From Thermodesulfovibrio sp. (GTDB lineage Bacteria; Nitrospirota; Thermodesulfovibrionia; Thermodesulfovibrionales; Thermodesulfovibrionaceae): a DNA stretch of 64,000 nt. Position 1 is the first letter of the stretch. Every line of letters starts with the position of its first letter. Location: the NCBI GenBank assembly GCA_025057595.1, contig JANXBK010000002.1, positions 67,693-131,692 of the forward strand. Reading direction: 5' to 3'. Below the pieces are notes generated by a model. That model searched no databases. It was not told the DNA's origin and was given only the letters and a program-made list of their open reading frames with translations. Position numbers and translations under genes: made by a program. This document shows positions 53,182 to 63,547 of the stretch, in pieces.

Positions 53182-54171
53182 ATGATATTTATATCAAAGG
53201 CAGATTTAAATATACTTTTCAGTATCTATAGTATCAATATAAATTCAGTTAATTCAGAGAAGGAGTTTAAATCTCTCTTAGATGATTTGCTTAAAATTTT
53301 TACTAGTATTGAAAATTTGCAAAAATCAGATATTTCACAATTTGAACTTTTTCAGTTTCCTTTAATTTTCCAAATTAATAGTTTTTTAAATTTAAATACT
53401 GCCTTTATTGATTTAAAAAATCTAATTGAAAAATTTAGTTTAAAACTTTATACTGATTATTTAGAACCATTTAATAGGTCTTTAATTATAGAAAAAAACT
53501 CCTCTATTCAATTAAAAGACATTTTAGACTCTTACAATAAAAAATTAGATGATTTAAATTTGAAAGTCCTATTAAATAAAGATGAGTCAACAGAAAAGAT
53601 AGAGTTTATTGAGCTGTCTAACAGGAATTTTGAATCTATAGAATATTCTGAATCAGAGCATCTCGGACTAAAACAGATTATTAAAGCCTCTTATGAAAAA
53701 ACAACATATGAATTTAAATCAACAGAAAAGGAAACTACCCTAGATTTTATGAATGAATCTCTAGTTACCCCAACGACTATAAAAGGCAATCAAGTGCAAA
53801 AATTAGATATAAAGCCAGATACAGTAGCTCATAGAATTAATGAAATCTCAGATATCATTGCTAAAGCAGTTTTTAACTCAAAAAATACAGTAACTATACA
53901 ACTACAACCACCAGAACTGGGAAGAATTTTAATAAAGCTAACTTTAAATAACTCTGGTATAAAAGCAGATGTAAAGGTAGAAAATCCTCAAATAAAGGAA
54001 GTTTTAGCTGGATTAATTCCCGAAATAAGAAATAATCTTCAGTCTTCAGGTATAAAAGTCTCAGATTTCCTATTGGAAATAATGAAAGATCATACAGAAT
54101 ACCCCGAATCTTACAGCAATCAGGGACAAAAAAGATATAAAAATCAGAAGTTTTTTGAATACGTTGCATAG
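53182..54171 (+). CDS. fliK: Flagellar hook-length control protein FliK
   Basis: A secreted ruler that stops hook growth. The C-terminal Flg_hook domain (about 230-310: IQLQPPELGRILIKLTLNNSG, IPEIRNNLQSSGIKVSDF) is the conserved part. The N-terminal two thirds are low in similarity and rich in Asn, Lys and Ser, as usual. It is more AT-rich than its neighbours. The ATG lacks a Shine-Dalgarno sequence. flgD follows after nine bases. Confidence 0.87.
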   Translation: MIFISKADLNILFSIYSININSVNSEKEFKSLLDDLLKIFTSIENLQKSDISQFELFQFPLIFQINSFLNLNTAFIDLKNLIEKFSLKLYTDYLEPFNRSLIIEKNSSIQLKDILDSYNKKLDDLNLKVLLNKDESTEKIEFIELSNRNFESIEYSESEHLGLKQIIKASYEKTTYEFKSTEKETTLDFMNESLVTPTTIKGNQVQKLDIKPDTVAHRINEISDIIAKAVFNSKNTVTIQLQPPELGRILIKLTLNNSGIKADVKVENPQIKEVLAGLIPEIRNNLQSSGIKVSDFLLEIMKDHTEYPESYSNQGQKRYKNQKFFEYVA

Positions 54172-54180
54172 GAGGTAAAT

Positions 54181-54597
54181 ATGTTAGAAGTAACAACTAT
54201 ATTTAATAATCCAGCTTATATTTGGCAAAATAACTCCTCTGTTATAGGTAACAACAAAATTGACAAAGAAGCATTTCTTAACTTACTTGTTGCACAGCTA
54301 AGATATCAAGACCCTCTCAATCCTCTTAAAGATCATGAATTTTTAGGACAACTCACTCAAATGAGTATGTTAGAGCAGCTTATGAATATGAATAGCATAG
54401 TTGAAGATTTAGCATTGTATGAAATTTATTCAAATGCATTAATGATTGGCTCTATGTTTATTGGTAAAACTGTTGTAACTGTTGATGGTAAAGAGTATAT
54501 AGTTCAAGGAATTGCTATTGAAGATGGAAAGCTTAAGATTAAGGTAAATGAGAATGAATACATAAGCATGAATCAGATAAAAGAAATCAGAGCCTAA
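54181..54597 (+). CDS. flgD: Flagellar hook cap/assembly protein FlgD
   Basis: The scaffolding protein for hook polymerisation. The N-terminal motif KEAFLNLLVAQLRYQDPLNP, followed by LTQMSMLEQLMNMN, is diagnostic. At 138 residues it is a short FlgD lacking the larger C-terminal domain found in enterics. GGAGG precedes the ATG. flgE follows after 12 bases. Confidence 0.93.
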   Translation: MLEVTTIFNNPAYIWQNNSSVIGNNKIDKEAFLNLLVAQLRYQDPLNPLKDHEFLGQLTQMSMLEQLMNMNSIVEDLALYEIYSNALMIGSMFIGKTVVTVDGKEYIVQGIAIEDGKLKIKVNENEYISMNQIKEIRA

Positions 54598-54609
54598 GGA
54601 GGTGAAAAA

Positions 54610-55869
54610 ATGTTAACATCACTATTTACAGGAATAAGCGGACTTAATGCCAATGGATTAGCTCTTTCGGTTATCGGAGATAATATAGCAAATGCAAATA
54701 CTGTTGGATTTAAAGCAAGCAGAACAATCTTTGGTGATATTCTTAGCCAAACAATTAGTGGAACATCTGCGATGCAAGTTGGTCGTGGAGTTATGGTTAT
54801 TGATATTCAAAAGATGTTTACGCAAGGCACATTGGAGACTACTGCAAATCCCCTTGATCTTGCAATTGAGGGAGATGGATTTTTCGTTGTAAGACAAATT
54901 AATGGTCCAATTTATTATACTCGTGCTGGTCAATTTAGAATTGATAAGGAAGGATATGTTATTGATCCAAATGGATATAGACTTCAAGCATACCAGATGG
55001 CTCCTGACGGCTCTGTAACAGGTGCTATTGGAGATGTCTATCTTGCTGGGCTGATGAGTGACCCAAGAGCTACTGATGAAGTAAAAATTCAAGTAAATCT
55101 TGACTCAAGACTTTCTCCACCTTCTCAGTCTTGGAATTTTACAACAGGTCCAAATCTACCGGATCCAAATACCTATAACTTTTCGACTGCGATAACAGTT
55201 TATGACAGCCTCGGTAATCCTCATCTTGTCTATACATATTTTGTAAAGAACACAACTGTAGGTCAGTGGACAGCTCACATTATATACAATACAAGTCCTG
55301 ATCCAAACAATCCTAACTATACTGAAGCTGGAACATTTACTTTAATCTTTGATGAATATGGCACACTAACAACTCCACCTACTGGTCAGTTTGACTTCGA
55401 TTTTTCAGCTTGGGGTGCTGCAGCACAGAGTATAACTTTTAATTTTGCAGACTCAACTCAGTATGGCTCTCCTAATGCAGTTGTGTTTCAAACTCAAAAT
55501 GGATACTCAGCTGGTAATCTTATTGCTATCACAGTTGATCAAGATGGAGTAATATCAGGTGTATTTACAAATGGACAAGTTAAAAAAGTCGCGCAAGTTG
55601 TGCTTGCTAAATTTGTAGCTCCTCACTATTTAACAAAAGTCGGTAAAAATCTATTTATAGAATCCTATAGCTCAGGAGGTCCTACCTATGGCGCACCTGG
55701 AACTGTTGGTGTTGGTAAAGTTTTTGCAAACTCTTTAGAGTCAAGCAATGTTGATCTTGCTGAGGAGTTTATCCGTATGATAGCAGCTCAAAGAGCATAT
55801 CAAGCAAATGTAAGAGTTATTACTACAACAGACAATATTCTTGATGAATTAATGAATATTATAAGATAA
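54610..55869 (+). CDS. flgE: Flagellar hook protein FlgE
   Basis: The hook subunit, 419 residues. The N-terminus (TGISGLNANGLALSVIGDNIANANTVGFK) and C-terminus (SLESSNVDLAEEFIRMIAAQRAYQANVRVI) are the classic hook/rod signatures; GDGFFVV and the FlgE D2 region lie between. The ribosome site is AAGGAGG. It is the last gene of this flagellar cluster and ends at a terminator shared with tyrS. Confidence 0.95.
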   Translation: MLTSLFTGISGLNANGLALSVIGDNIANANTVGFKASRTIFGDILSQTISGTSAMQVGRGVMVIDIQKMFTQGTLETTANPLDLAIEGDGFFVVRQINGPIYYTRAGQFRIDKEGYVIDPNGYRLQAYQMAPDGSVTGAIGDVYLAGLMSDPRATDEVKIQVNLDSRLSPPSQSWNFTTGPNLPDPNTYNFSTAITVYDSLGNPHLVYTYFVKNTTVGQWTAHIIYNTSPDPNNPNYTEAGTFTLIFDEYGTLTTPPTGQFDFDFSAWGAAAQSITFNFADSTQYGSPNAVVFQTQNGYSAGNLIAITVDQDGVISGVFTNGQVKKVAQVVLAKFVAPHYLTKVGKNLFIESYSSGGPTYGAPGTVGVGKVFANSLESSNVDLAEEFIRMIAAQRAYQANVRVITTTDNILDELMNIIR

Positions 55870-55874
55870 AATTT

Positions 55875-55907
55875 GGGCTACCACTTTGGTAGCCCTATTT
55901 TTTTATT
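55875..55907. terminator. Bidirectional terminator between flgE and tyrS
   Basis: A perfect 8-bp stem (GGGCTACC / GGTAGCCC) with a five-base loop followed by TATTTTTTTATT on the plus strand gives a classical rho-independent terminator for flgE. Read on the minus strand, the tyrS stop codon is the first base triplet touching the stem, and AAATTTT follows, so it may also end tyrS. Confidence 0.88.
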
Positions 55908-57109
55908 ACAACTTTTAAAAATTTTCTCTTGCCTACCTTTATTGTATACTCGCCGGCTTTAAGCCTTATATCTGTCTCTAGTATTTGCTCATCATTAACT
56001 CGGATTCCTCCTTGTTTTATAAGCCTTATCGCTTCTGATGTACTCCTAGTAATCTGCTGTTCTTTAAGAATTTTTGGAAGCCATAAACCTTCATCTTCTT
56101 CCTTTAGTTCAACAACTTGTATATCCTCTGGAGTCTCTTTCTGTCTAAAAATTTTTATAAATTTATCCTTAGCCCTCTCCGCAGCGTCTTTTCCATGGTA
56201 TCTTGCAACTATCTCAAATGCTAAAGCTTCCTTTGCATCCCTTGGATTAATTTTACCTTGACTTAAACCCTCTTTAAGTTCCTTTAACTTTTCTGTGGAC
56301 AAATGACTTAAAAGCTCATAATACCTTAACATAAGCTCATCGTTTATTGACATTAACTTACCAAACATCTCGTCAGGTGATTCATTTATTCCTATATAAT
56401 TACCAAGACTTTTTGACATCTTCTGAACTCCATCAATGCCTTCAAGAAGTGGCATAGTTACTATTACCTGCTCTTCCATACCGTATATTTTCATAAGCTG
56501 TCTTCCCATAAGAAGATTAAACTTCTGATCAGTTCCTCCAAGCTCTACATCTGCTTTAAGATAAACTGAGTCATAGGCTTGTAGCAGTGGATAAAGAAAC
56601 TCAAGAATTGTGATAGGTCTGCCTTCTTGAAATCTCTTCTTAAAATCATCTCTTTCAAGCATTCTTGCTACTGTCTCAGCTCCTGCAAGCCTACACATAT
56701 CAAGGGCTGTCATTTTACCAAACCATTCACTGTTAAACATTACAACTGTTTTTTCTGAATCAAGAATTTTAAATACTTGTTCTTTATAAGTCTCTGCATT
56801 TCTTAAAACTTCCTCCCTTGTTAGAGGTTTTCTCGTCTCTGTTTTTCCTGAGGGATCACCAATCATTCCTGTAAAGTCACCTATAAGAAAAATTACTTCA
56901 TGTCCGAGTTGTTGAAACTGTCTCATTTTTTCAAGCAAAACAGTGTGACCTAGATGAATATCAGGTGCGGTTGGATCAAAACCTACTTTAACTTTTAAAG
57001 GTTTATCTTCTTTATAGGATCTCTCAAGTTTTCTTTTTAATTCTTCCTCTGAGATTATTTCAACTGTACCTCTTTTTATTATCTCAAGTTGTTCTTCAGG
57101 TTTTAGCAT
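55895..57109 (-). CDS. tyrS: Tyrosine--tRNA ligase
   Basis: A class I aminoacyl-tRNA synthetase. The HIGH-type motif is [10 protein letters not shown] and the second is [10 protein letters not shown]-terminal S4-like RNA-binding domain (about 335-404: [19 protein letters not shown]) is present. The 404-residue length is typical. GGAGG precedes the ATG. It is the last gene of the yajC-secDF-recJ-panB run, and its stop touches the terminator. Confidence 0.96.
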   Translation of the reverse strand: MLKPEEQLEIIKRGTVEIISEEELKRKLERSYKEDKPLKVKVGFDPTAPDIHLGHTVLLEKMRQFQQLGHEVIFLIGDFTGMIGDPSGKTETRKPLTREEVLRNAETYKEQVFKILDSEKTVVMFNSEWFGKMTALDMCRLAGAETVARMLERDDFKKRFQEGRPITILEFLYPLLQAYDSVYLKADVELGGTDQKFNLLMGRQLMKIYGMEEQVIVTMPLLEGIDGVQKMSKSLGNYIGINESPDEMFGKLMSINDELMLRYYELLSHLSTEKLKELKEGLSQGKINPRDAKEALAFEIVARYHGKDAAERAKDKFIKIFRQKETPEDIQVVELKEEDEGLWLPKILKEQQITRSTSEAIRLIKQGGIRVNDEQILETDIRLKAGEYTIKVGKRKFLKVVIKK

Positions 57110-57118
57110 AATTGCCTC

Positions 57119-57913
57119 CTAAAAAGAGTGTTCTGGCCCAGGAAATATTCCTTTTTCAACTTCTTCCTTATATTGCTTAATTGCATTAAGAACTTCTTCT
57201 CTTAAATTTATGTATCTTTTTACAAACTTTGGAGTAAACTTTTCAAAAAGTCCGAGCAAATCGTGTATTACTAAAACTTGTCCATCACAATAGGGACCAG
57301 CGCCAATTCCAATTGTTGGAATCTGTAAACTTTCAGTTATTTCCTTTGCAAGCTCTGACGGAATAACCTCAAGAACAACAGCGACAGCACCTGCTTCTTG
57401 TAGACTCACTGCATCCTCTTTAATTCTATTTGCCTGCTCAGGAAGTTTACCCTGAAGTCTATAACCTCCCATTCTTAAAATTGCTTGAGGAGTTAGTCCT
57501 AAATGTCCAACTACCGGAATTTCTGACTCTGTGATTGCCTTAATTTGAGGAAGAATCTCTCTTCCACCCTCAAGCTTTACTGCATGAGCTCCTGCCTCTT
57601 TAACAAATCTACCTGCATTTCTTACAGCTTCCTGAACACTGATCTGATAAGACATAAAAGGCATATCAGCTACAACCATTGCTCTTTTAGTAGCATTAAC
57701 AACTATCTTTGTATGATATATCATTTCATCCATTGTAACCGGCAGTGTTGTCTCTTTTCCTTGAATAACCATTGAAAGAGAGTCTCCTACAAGGATCATA
57801 TCTATACCTGCTTCATCAACAAGATGGGCAAACGGATAGTCATAGGCTGTAAGCATTGTGATTTTCTGCCTCTGTTTCTTTTTATTGAAAAGATCAACTA
57901 CTGTAAACCTCAT
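57119..57913 (-). CDS. panB: 3-methyl-2-oxobutanoate hydroxymethyltransferase
   Basis: The first committed step of pantothenate synthesis: adds a hydroxymethyl group from methylene-THF to alpha-ketoisovalerate. Motifs [44 protein letters not shown] and [21 protein letters not shown] are all present. 264 residues is normal. It starts four bases inside recJ. panC and panD are not in the window. Confidence 0.96.
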   Translation of the reverse strand: MRFTVVDLFNKKKQRQKITMLTAYDYPFAHLVDEAGIDMILVGDSLSMVIQGKETTLPVTMDEMIYHTKIVVNATKRAMVVADMPFMSYQISVQEAVRNAGRFVKEAGAHAVKLEGGREILPQIKAITESEIPVVGHLGLTPQAILRMGGYRLQGKLPEQANRIKEDAVSLQEAGAVAVVLEVIPSELAKEITESLQIPTIGIGAGPYCDGQVLVIHDLLGLFEKFTPKFVKRYINLREEVLNAIKQYKEEVEKGIFPGPEHSF

Positions 57914-59577
57914 TTAAGTGACCTTCTTATTGCTTTAAGCTGTAACTGTAGGCTTCTTATACCCTCCCACTCATTTACAGCTGGAGTAAAGGCTATATCA
58001 ATACTGCTTCCCTCTTCAAACTCTAAATCACCCATATCAAAACCTACTGCGTATGAAACTGAGCTGTTTTGCGATAATGTCATTTTTATATGATTACTTC
58101 CTACTTTTTTAAAATTTAACACATTAAGCTCTTTAGAGCCAAAAATTGGCTCTCGGTTGCCCTGTCCAAATGGCTCAAGTAACCTAATCTCCTCTACCAA
58201 TCTTTCATTTACCTCCGAGATCTTAACAGCTGCGTCAAGCTGAAGTATATTTTTTATTTCAAAATTCCTCATTAAATTACATGCTCTTTTTCTAAACTCT
58301 TCAAGATTTTTTAAGGAAATTACTGCTCCTGCAGCCTGTTTATGCCCTCCAAATCGAATAAGCAAATCTTTACATCTTGAGAGAATATCTTGAAGATCAA
58401 TACCTTGTGGAGCTCTTGCAGAGCCCTTTGCTTTTTCTCCTTGTAAAGAAAATATAAAAACAGGACGATTAAATCTCTCCATAAGCTTTCCTGAGACTGT
58501 GCCTGTTATTCCTGGATGCCAGTCTCCCCAAAGCACAACTACAGGCTCATCTTTAAACTCTCTTTTAATTTTTTCTTCTATCTCTTCCATAGTCTTTTCC
58601 TCTATCCTTTGCCTAACAGAGTTCATTTGAATGAGCCAGTGAGCAAGCTCGTTTATTTCTGAGCTATCTTCAGAGATTAAAAAATTTACAACTCTTTGGG
58701 CAGTATCAACTCTTCCTGGAGCATTAATTTTTGGAATAAGACAGAAACTCAGATGAAATCCCTTAAGAGAGTTTGAGTTTAATCCTGAAATCTCCTTTAA
58801 AACCCTAATTGACTCTCTAATAGGATTTTCAATTAGAGTCCAACCAGGTTTTATCAAAGCTCTATTAATAGTATCTAAAGGAACCATATCAGCGTATGTT
58901 CCAATTGTCACAAGATCAAGATACTCTAAAGCAATCTCTCTATTTAATGCCATAATAAGTAAAAAGGCTACACCAGCACCACAGAGGGAAAGATATTGAG
59001 AGTTTTCTGAAATCTTTGGATTTATTATAGATAAAGCCTCTGGCAAAATAACTTCTTCCTCAACTTTCAGTGGCTCATGATGATCAGTAATTATTGTCTC
59101 TATTCCTAAAGATTTAGCATAACTTACTGCTTCAAAATCTCTTATTCCACAGTCAACAGTAATAATTAGTTTTGCTCCCAAACTTTTAGCTATACTGACA
59201 GATGTAATACTTAATCCGTGCCCATGATGAATTCTATGAGGTATATGATATGTAACATCTGCTCCTAATTTTTTTAAAAAATCATAAAGCATAGCAGTTC
59301 CTGTTAATCCGTCAGCATCGTAATCGCCATTAATAAAAATCTTTGCTTTTGATTTTATCGCTTCTTTTATAATTTCCGCAGCTTTCAGGACTCCTCTAAG
59401 TTGATATGGGTCAATAAGTTCTAAAGAAGGATTAAGAAAGGAGTAAATTTCGTCTATATTTTTAAGTCCTCTTGAAATAAGAACTTGTGCAAAGGGAGTA
59501 GTGATATTTAAGCTTTTGGATATGTATTGAAGATACTCATGATTTGTTCTTACAACCATCCACTCCCTGTACTGCAT
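57910..59577 (-). CDS. recJ: Single-stranded-DNA-specific exonuclease RecJ
   Basis: A 5'-3' exonuclease in repair and recombination. DHH-family motifs: [32 protein letters not shown], then DHHA1 motif [15 protein letters not shown]-terminal OB-like region ([21 protein letters not shown]) follows. The 555-residue length is usual. The ATG at 59577 follows the secF stop by one base; a second start (MVVRTN) is six codons in. The secDF-recJ order is common. Confidence 0.94.
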   Translation of the reverse strand: MQYREWMVVRTNHEYLQYISKSLNITTPFAQVLISRGLKNIDEIYSFLNPSLELIDPYQLRGVLKAAEIIKEAIKSKAKIFINGDYDADGLTGTAMLYDFLKKLGADVTYHIPHRIHHGHGLSITSVSIAKSLGAKLIITVDCGIRDFEAVSYAKSLGIETIITDHHEPLKVEEEVILPEALSIINPKISENSQYLSLCGAGVAFLLIMALNREIALEYLDLVTIGTYADMVPLDTINRALIKPGWTLIENPIRESIRVLKEISGLNSNSLKGFHLSFCLIPKINAPGRVDTAQRVVNFLISEDSSEINELAHWLIQMNSVRQRIEEKTMEEIEEKIKREFKDEPVVVLWGDWHPGITGTVSGKLMERFNRPVFIFSLQGEKAKGSARAPQGIDLQDILSRCKDLLIRFGGHKQAAGAVISLKNLEEFRKRACNLMRNFEIKNILQLDAAVKISEVNERLVEEIRLLEPFGQGNREPIFGSKELNVLNFKKVGSNHIKMTLSQNSSVSYAVGFDMGDLEFEEGSSIDIAFTPAVNEWEGIRSLQLQLKAIRRSLK

Positions 59578-59578
59578 G

Positions 59579-60484
59579 CTATCTCTTTATTAGGGAGCCT
59601 TTGGTAGTAAATAAAACTATAGGACTTGCCACAAAGATAGAAGAATAGGTGCCGATAACTATTCCTAACATCATTGCAAGAGCAAAATCATGAAGAACCT
59701 CCCCTCCAAAGAAAAACAAAGCAGCTGCTGCCATAAATGTAGTAAGAGATGTGATTATAGTTCTTGATAGAACTTCGTTTATACTTTTATTCATCAGCGC
59801 TTCCAATGTCATTGCACCTTTTGCAACTACTTTTAGATTTTCACGAATACGATCAAAAACAACGACCGTATCTGTTAATGAGTATCCTGCAATTGTAAGG
59901 AGAGCACTTATAAAAATAAGATTTATTTCTTTGCCAAGAAGATAAAATATGCCAACAACTGCCATGACATCATGAAAAGTAGCTACTGTAGCACCAATTG
60001 CGAAATGAAATTTAAATCTTATTGCAATATAAATCAGTATTCCCAAAGTCGCAGCAGCAATTGCAAGAAGCGCATCTTTTTTAGTGCGCTGTCCGATTTT
60101 TGGTCCTATCTCAGTGATTGATTCAACTATTGGCTCTTTAGTAGTAAGTGACTCTTTAAGTGCCTTTTCAATTATATCTTGAGAGTTTTGCTCTGTCTTT
60201 TTAAGTTTTATAAGTATTTTTCTCTCTGTTGGTAAGTCCTGTATATGAACATCCTTTAGTCCTACCTTATCAAGAGCACTTCTGACTTCAGAGAGAGTTA
60301 CATTTTGGGAAAATCTCACTTGAAGACTTAATCCACCAGCAAAATCTACTCCAAGATTTGCTTTCCCTGTGTATATTTGAAAAACTGCAAGTAATCCTAA
60401 AAGAAACATTAATGAGGAAAAACCTAAAGCAATATATTTTTTTCCAAGAAAATCAATATTAGTCTTACCAAATATCTGTATCAT
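59579..60484 (-). CDS. secF: Protein translocase subunit SecF
   Basis: A membrane partner of SecD in proton-driven export. It has six membrane helices, with the N-terminal signature [17 protein letters not shown] and the C-terminal [16 protein letters not shown] and [19 protein letters not shown]. The length of 301 is normal. It overlaps secD by four bases. Confidence 0.95.
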   Translation of the reverse strand: MIQIFGKTNIDFLGKKYIALGFSSLMFLLGLLAVFQIYTGKANLGVDFAGGLSLQVRFSQNVTLSEVRSALDKVGLKDVHIQDLPTERKILIKLKKTEQNSQDIIEKALKESLTTKEPIVESITEIGPKIGQRTKKDALLAIAAATLGILIYIAIRFKFHFAIGATVATFHDVMAVVGIFYLLGKEINLIFISALLTIAGYSLTDTVVVFDRIRENLKVVAKGAMTLEALMNKSINEVLSRTIITSLTTFMAAAALFFFGGEVLHDFALAMMLGIVIGTYSSIFVASPIVLFTTKGSLIKR

Positions 60485-62103
60485 ATACTTAGACTTCTAC
60501 GCTCCTTGCCTACATATATAAAATCAAAAATAGTTTTTGTACCAACTAAGGCTGTAAAGAGATTTATCGCAACACCTAATGATAAAGTTACCGCAAAACC
60601 CTTTATGGGTCCTGAGCCAAAGTGAAATAAAACTAATGCTGTTATTAATGTTGTTACATGAGAGTCAAATATTGTCCAGAATGCTTTTCTGTATCCAGAC
60701 TCTATTGCAGCCTTCGGAGTCTTACCAACTCTTAATTCTTCTCTTATTCTTTCAAACATTAAAACATTTGAATCTACAGCCATACCAATAGCAAGTGCAA
60801 TGCCTGCTATTCCTGGAAGAGTTAAGGTCGCATTTAATGCTGCCAGGGCACCTATAAGAAGAAGAATATTCAGTATCAAAGCAAAATCTGCGATTATACC
60901 ACTTAAACGATAGTAAAAAATCATAAAGGCTGATACAAAGACTGCTGCGATAATTACAGCAACTTTTCCCGCTTCAATAGAGTCTCTTCCAAGTGTTGGC
61001 CCTACTGTGACATTTTGAATAAGATTTACTGGTGCTGGTAGTGCTCCAGCCCTAAGAACTATTGCAAGATCCCTTGCTTCCTCAAGCGTAAAATTACCTG
61101 TAATTTGAGCATTACCTCCCTCAATTCTCTCTTGAATAACTGGAGCAGAGTATAGATTTCCATCAAGGATTATGGCAAGTCTATGTTTAACATATTTGCC
61201 TGTGATCTCCTCAAAAATTTTTGCACCTGCTTCATTAAATCTTAAGGATACATATGGCTCATTAAATCTTTGATCAATGCTCACATGAGCTTCTGCTAAA
61301 AGATCTCCTGTAAGTAGTGTCTCCTTTTTTACAATATAAGGTCTTTTAAAAACTTCTCCTGTCTCCTTATTTACTATTCTTTGAAATACAAACTCATCAC
61401 CTTCGGGAAGTCGGCTTGCCCACTCTTTAAGAAATTTTTCTTCCTGCCCAGCCTTTATTAAAGAAGGAATTTCCCTCCAAAGAGGAGTATCTTCATCTAA
61501 AAGTTTAAATTCTAATAAAGCTGTCTTACCAATAACCTCTAAAGCTTTTTTAGGGTCCTTTACACCTGGCAGTTGAACAACTATCTCACTTTCACCTTGA
61601 CGATGTATTGTTGGCTCAGCTACACCCAGCTGGTCTACTCTATTACGAATAACTTCAATTGCTTGGTCAACTGAGGTTGCCTCAACTCTCCTTAGATAAT
61701 TTTCTGGAAGTTCACAAACTAATCTTCCTTCCTCTTCAGAAAATGAAATATCAGGATAGTTTTCTTTTATAAGTTTCTTTAGCTCATCACTTACTGGTTG
61801 AATATGGAGTTTTTCAACCTCAACCTTAACAGTAGCTTTTATATTTCTTTTTTCAAGAAGACTCTGAAGATGAATACCTATTCTTTCAACAGTAATCTGT
61901 CTTGCTTTTTTAAGATCAACCTCAAAAACAAGATGAGAACCACCTCTTAAATCAAGCCCAAGAACTATACCTTTATTAGGCATAGTTTTTTTCCACCACT
62001 CAGGCAGGTAATCAAAAAGTGGCGTATTTGGCAAGAAAAATACAACTGCCAAAATAACTGTTGCTAAAATAAGAATAAGTCTGAGATAGATACCTCTTCT
62101 CAT
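60481..62103 (-). CDS. secD: Protein translocase subunit SecD
   Basis: The larger SecDF subunit, 540 residues. An N-terminal membrane helix is followed by the periplasmic domain beginning [19 protein letters not shown] and containing [16 protein letters not shown], then five more helices with [18 protein letters not shown]. It overlaps secF by four bases and starts seven bases after the yajC stop. Confidence 0.95.
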   Translation of the reverse strand: MRRGIYLRLILILATVILAVVFFLPNTPLFDYLPEWWKKTMPNKGIVLGLDLRGGSHLVFEVDLKKARQITVERIGIHLQSLLEKRNIKATVKVEVEKLHIQPVSDELKKLIKENYPDISFSEEEGRLVCELPENYLRRVEATSVDQAIEVIRNRVDQLGVAEPTIHRQGESEIVVQLPGVKDPKKALEVIGKTALLEFKLLDEDTPLWREIPSLIKAGQEEKFLKEWASRLPEGDEFVFQRIVNKETGEVFKRPYIVKKETLLTGDLLAEAHVSIDQRFNEPYVSLRFNEAGAKIFEEITGKYVKHRLAIILDGNLYSAPVIQERIEGGNAQITGNFTLEEARDLAIVLRAGALPAPVNLIQNVTVGPTLGRDSIEAGKVAVIIAAVFVSAFMIFYYRLSGIIADFALILNILLLIGALAALNATLTLPGIAGIALAIGMAVDSNVLMFERIREELRVGKTPKAAIESGYRKAFWTIFDSHVTTLITALVLFHFGSGPIKGFAVTLSLGVAINLFTALVGTKTIFDFIYVGKERRSLSI

Positions 62104-62110
62104 TCAGATA

Positions 62111-62458
62111 TTAATCCTCTTCTGATGGAGGCCTTAGTGCTGCAATAGACTGCTTCGATACTTTAATTTTTACATTTTCTGCTATCTTTAAAATAACTGT
62201 TGTAGGATTTACAGCCTCTATAACGCCATAAATTCCTCCAATCGTTATTACTTTATCTCCTCTTTTAAGACTCTCAAGCATCTCTCTATGTGCTTTTGCT
62301 CTTTTCTGCTGAGGCCTAATAAGTAGAAAATAAAAAACCAGAATGATAAGAATCAATGGTAACAAACTTGCAATAAGACTCGTTATAGGATCACCTTGCG
62401 CACCTCCTTGTGGTGCTGATCCCATGGCATAAGCCTTAGATATAAAATTTAAACTCAT
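62111..62458 (-). CDS. yajC: Preprotein translocase subunit YajC
   Basis: A small SecDF-associated membrane protein, 115 residues. One membrane helix (about 27-46) is followed by FLLIRPQQKRAKAHREMLESLKRGDKVITIGGIYG, split here as the usual cytoplasmic domain. GGAGGTGATTT gives a strong ribosome site. It is the first gene of the unit ending at tyrS. Confidence 0.94.
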   Translation of the reverse strand: MSLNFISKAYAMGSAPQGGAQGDPITSLIASLLPLILIILVFYFLLIRPQQKRAKAHREMLESLKRGDKVITIGGIYGVIEAVNPTTVILKIAENVKIKVSKQSIAALRPPSEED

Positions 62459-62489
62459 AAATCACCTCCGAAGAAATTTAAATCTTATT

Positions 62490-62519
62490 ATAATATCAAT
62501 CTCAATGTAAAAATCTCAA
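62490..62519 (-). promoter_or_regulatory. Sigma-70-type promoter of yajC-secDF
   Basis: On the minus strand TTGAGA (62514-62519) and TATTAT (62490-62495) are 18 bases apart; a TATAAT overlaps three bases downstream. The expected start lies around 62480, giving a 20-25 base leader with GGAGG. The rest of the 62459-62611 gap shows only the palindrome at 62601. Confidence 0.5.
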
Positions 62520-62600
62520 GTTTAAGATAATTCAGCAGAATTAGTTTTAAGTTTTTTAGCCTTATGGGTCTAGTAATTTATTAAAAGGAAGCTCTCTACT

Positions 62601-62622
62601 AGATAAAATACTTATTTTATCT
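62601..62622. terminator. AT-rich palindrome over the diguanylate cyclase stop
   Basis: AGATAAAATA and TATTTTATCT form 10-base arms with only CT between, so about nine pairs with a four-base loop can form. The arms contain the last codons and stop of the GGDEF gene. No U-run follows on the minus strand. It may be a weak terminator, an mRNA 3'-end stabiliser or a protein-binding palindrome. Confidence 0.35.
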
Positions 62623-63547
62623 CACAGCGATTTCTTCCACCTCTTTTTGCCTCATAGAGTGCTTCGTCAGCTCTCTTTAAGATACTCTCTTCATCATCTT
62701 TTGACATTAATTCTGTTATTCCAAAACTTGCTGTTATATTACCATTAATCGCCTTGATTTTCATCTTCTCTATTTTTTGTCTTATTCTTTCTGCTGCACT
62801 TAAGGCTTGCTCTATTTTTGTATTGGGAAAAGCAATGACAAACTCCTCACCACCAAATCGTCCAACTATATCCTCTTGCCTAATGGATTTTTCTAATGTT
62901 TTTGCAAAAATTTTTAAAACTTTATCACCTGTTTCATGTCCATAGGTATCATTAATTTTTTTAAAATGGTCTATATCAATCATGATTATTGAAAGTGGAA
63001 GTTTATGCCTTAAGGCAAAAGATATCTGTTTTTTAAGCATTTTTTCAAAGCCTCTTCTGTTTAAGATACCTGTTAGAGGATCTGTATTCATAATGCGTTT
63101 TACAGTAGTTATAGCTTCTTTAAGTTGTGCATTCTTTTTTTCAAGTTTTCTTGTCAAATTAACGATTTCGTCATTAAGTTTGGACATCTTAACTATTAAC
63201 TCATTATAGGTAAGCCTGTGCTGTTCAAAAATCATTAAATAGTGATCGTTCAAGGGAAATATAAAGCCTTTTAAGAGTATTTCCACACTACTTTTTCCGA
63301 TAAAGAGAAGATTAAGTTTAGCAAAAGATTTCTCTGGAAAAATGAGTTCCTCAGAACTTTTTGATAGAAAACTTTTTATATTAAGTTTTATGGGCTTTTT
63401 TTTAATTCCAAGAAGTTCAAGAAATCCCTTGTTACAATCAATAATCTGTCCTTTTTTATTAATAATCACCCATCCAGAGTTGCTTAAATTTTCAAGGTAT
63501 AGATTTATTACCTCTGGATACTGTTTTAATATATCTGATATATTCAT
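62612..63547 (-). CDS. Diguanylate cyclase (PAS-GGDEF)
   Basis: Makes cyclic di-GMP from two GTP. A PAS-like N-terminal domain (about 25-110: SGWVIINKKGQIIDCNKGFL) is followed by a coiled coil and the GGDEF domain (about 155-311). The active motif is GGEEF at about 232-236, so it should be catalytically competent. RQED five residues upstream is an inhibitory I-site. The ATG at 63547 overlaps the restored stop of the B12-binding gene (TGATG). No transmembrane segment is present, so it is cytosolic. Confidence 0.9.
   Translation of the reverse strand: MNISDILKQYPEVINLYLENLSNSGWVIINKKGQIIDCNKGFLELLGIKKKPIKLNIKSFLSKSSEELIFPEKSFAKLNLLFIGKSSVEILLKGFIFPLNDHYLMIFEQHRLTYNELIVKMSKLNDEIVNLTRKLEKKNAQLKEAITTVKRIMNTDPLTGILNRRGFEKMLKKQISFALRHKLPLSIIMIDIDHFKKINDTYGHETGDKVLKIFAKTLEKSIRQEDIVGRFGGEEFVIAFPNTKIEQALSAAERIRQKIEKMKIKAINGNITASFGITELMSKDDEESILKRADEALYEAKRGGRNRCEIK

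Noticed and set aside
54658..55092. 144-residue minus-strand frame inside flgE
   Set aside because: It lies wholly inside a textbook hook protein gene and has a composition (Ser, Asn, Ile-rich) typical of an antisense frame.
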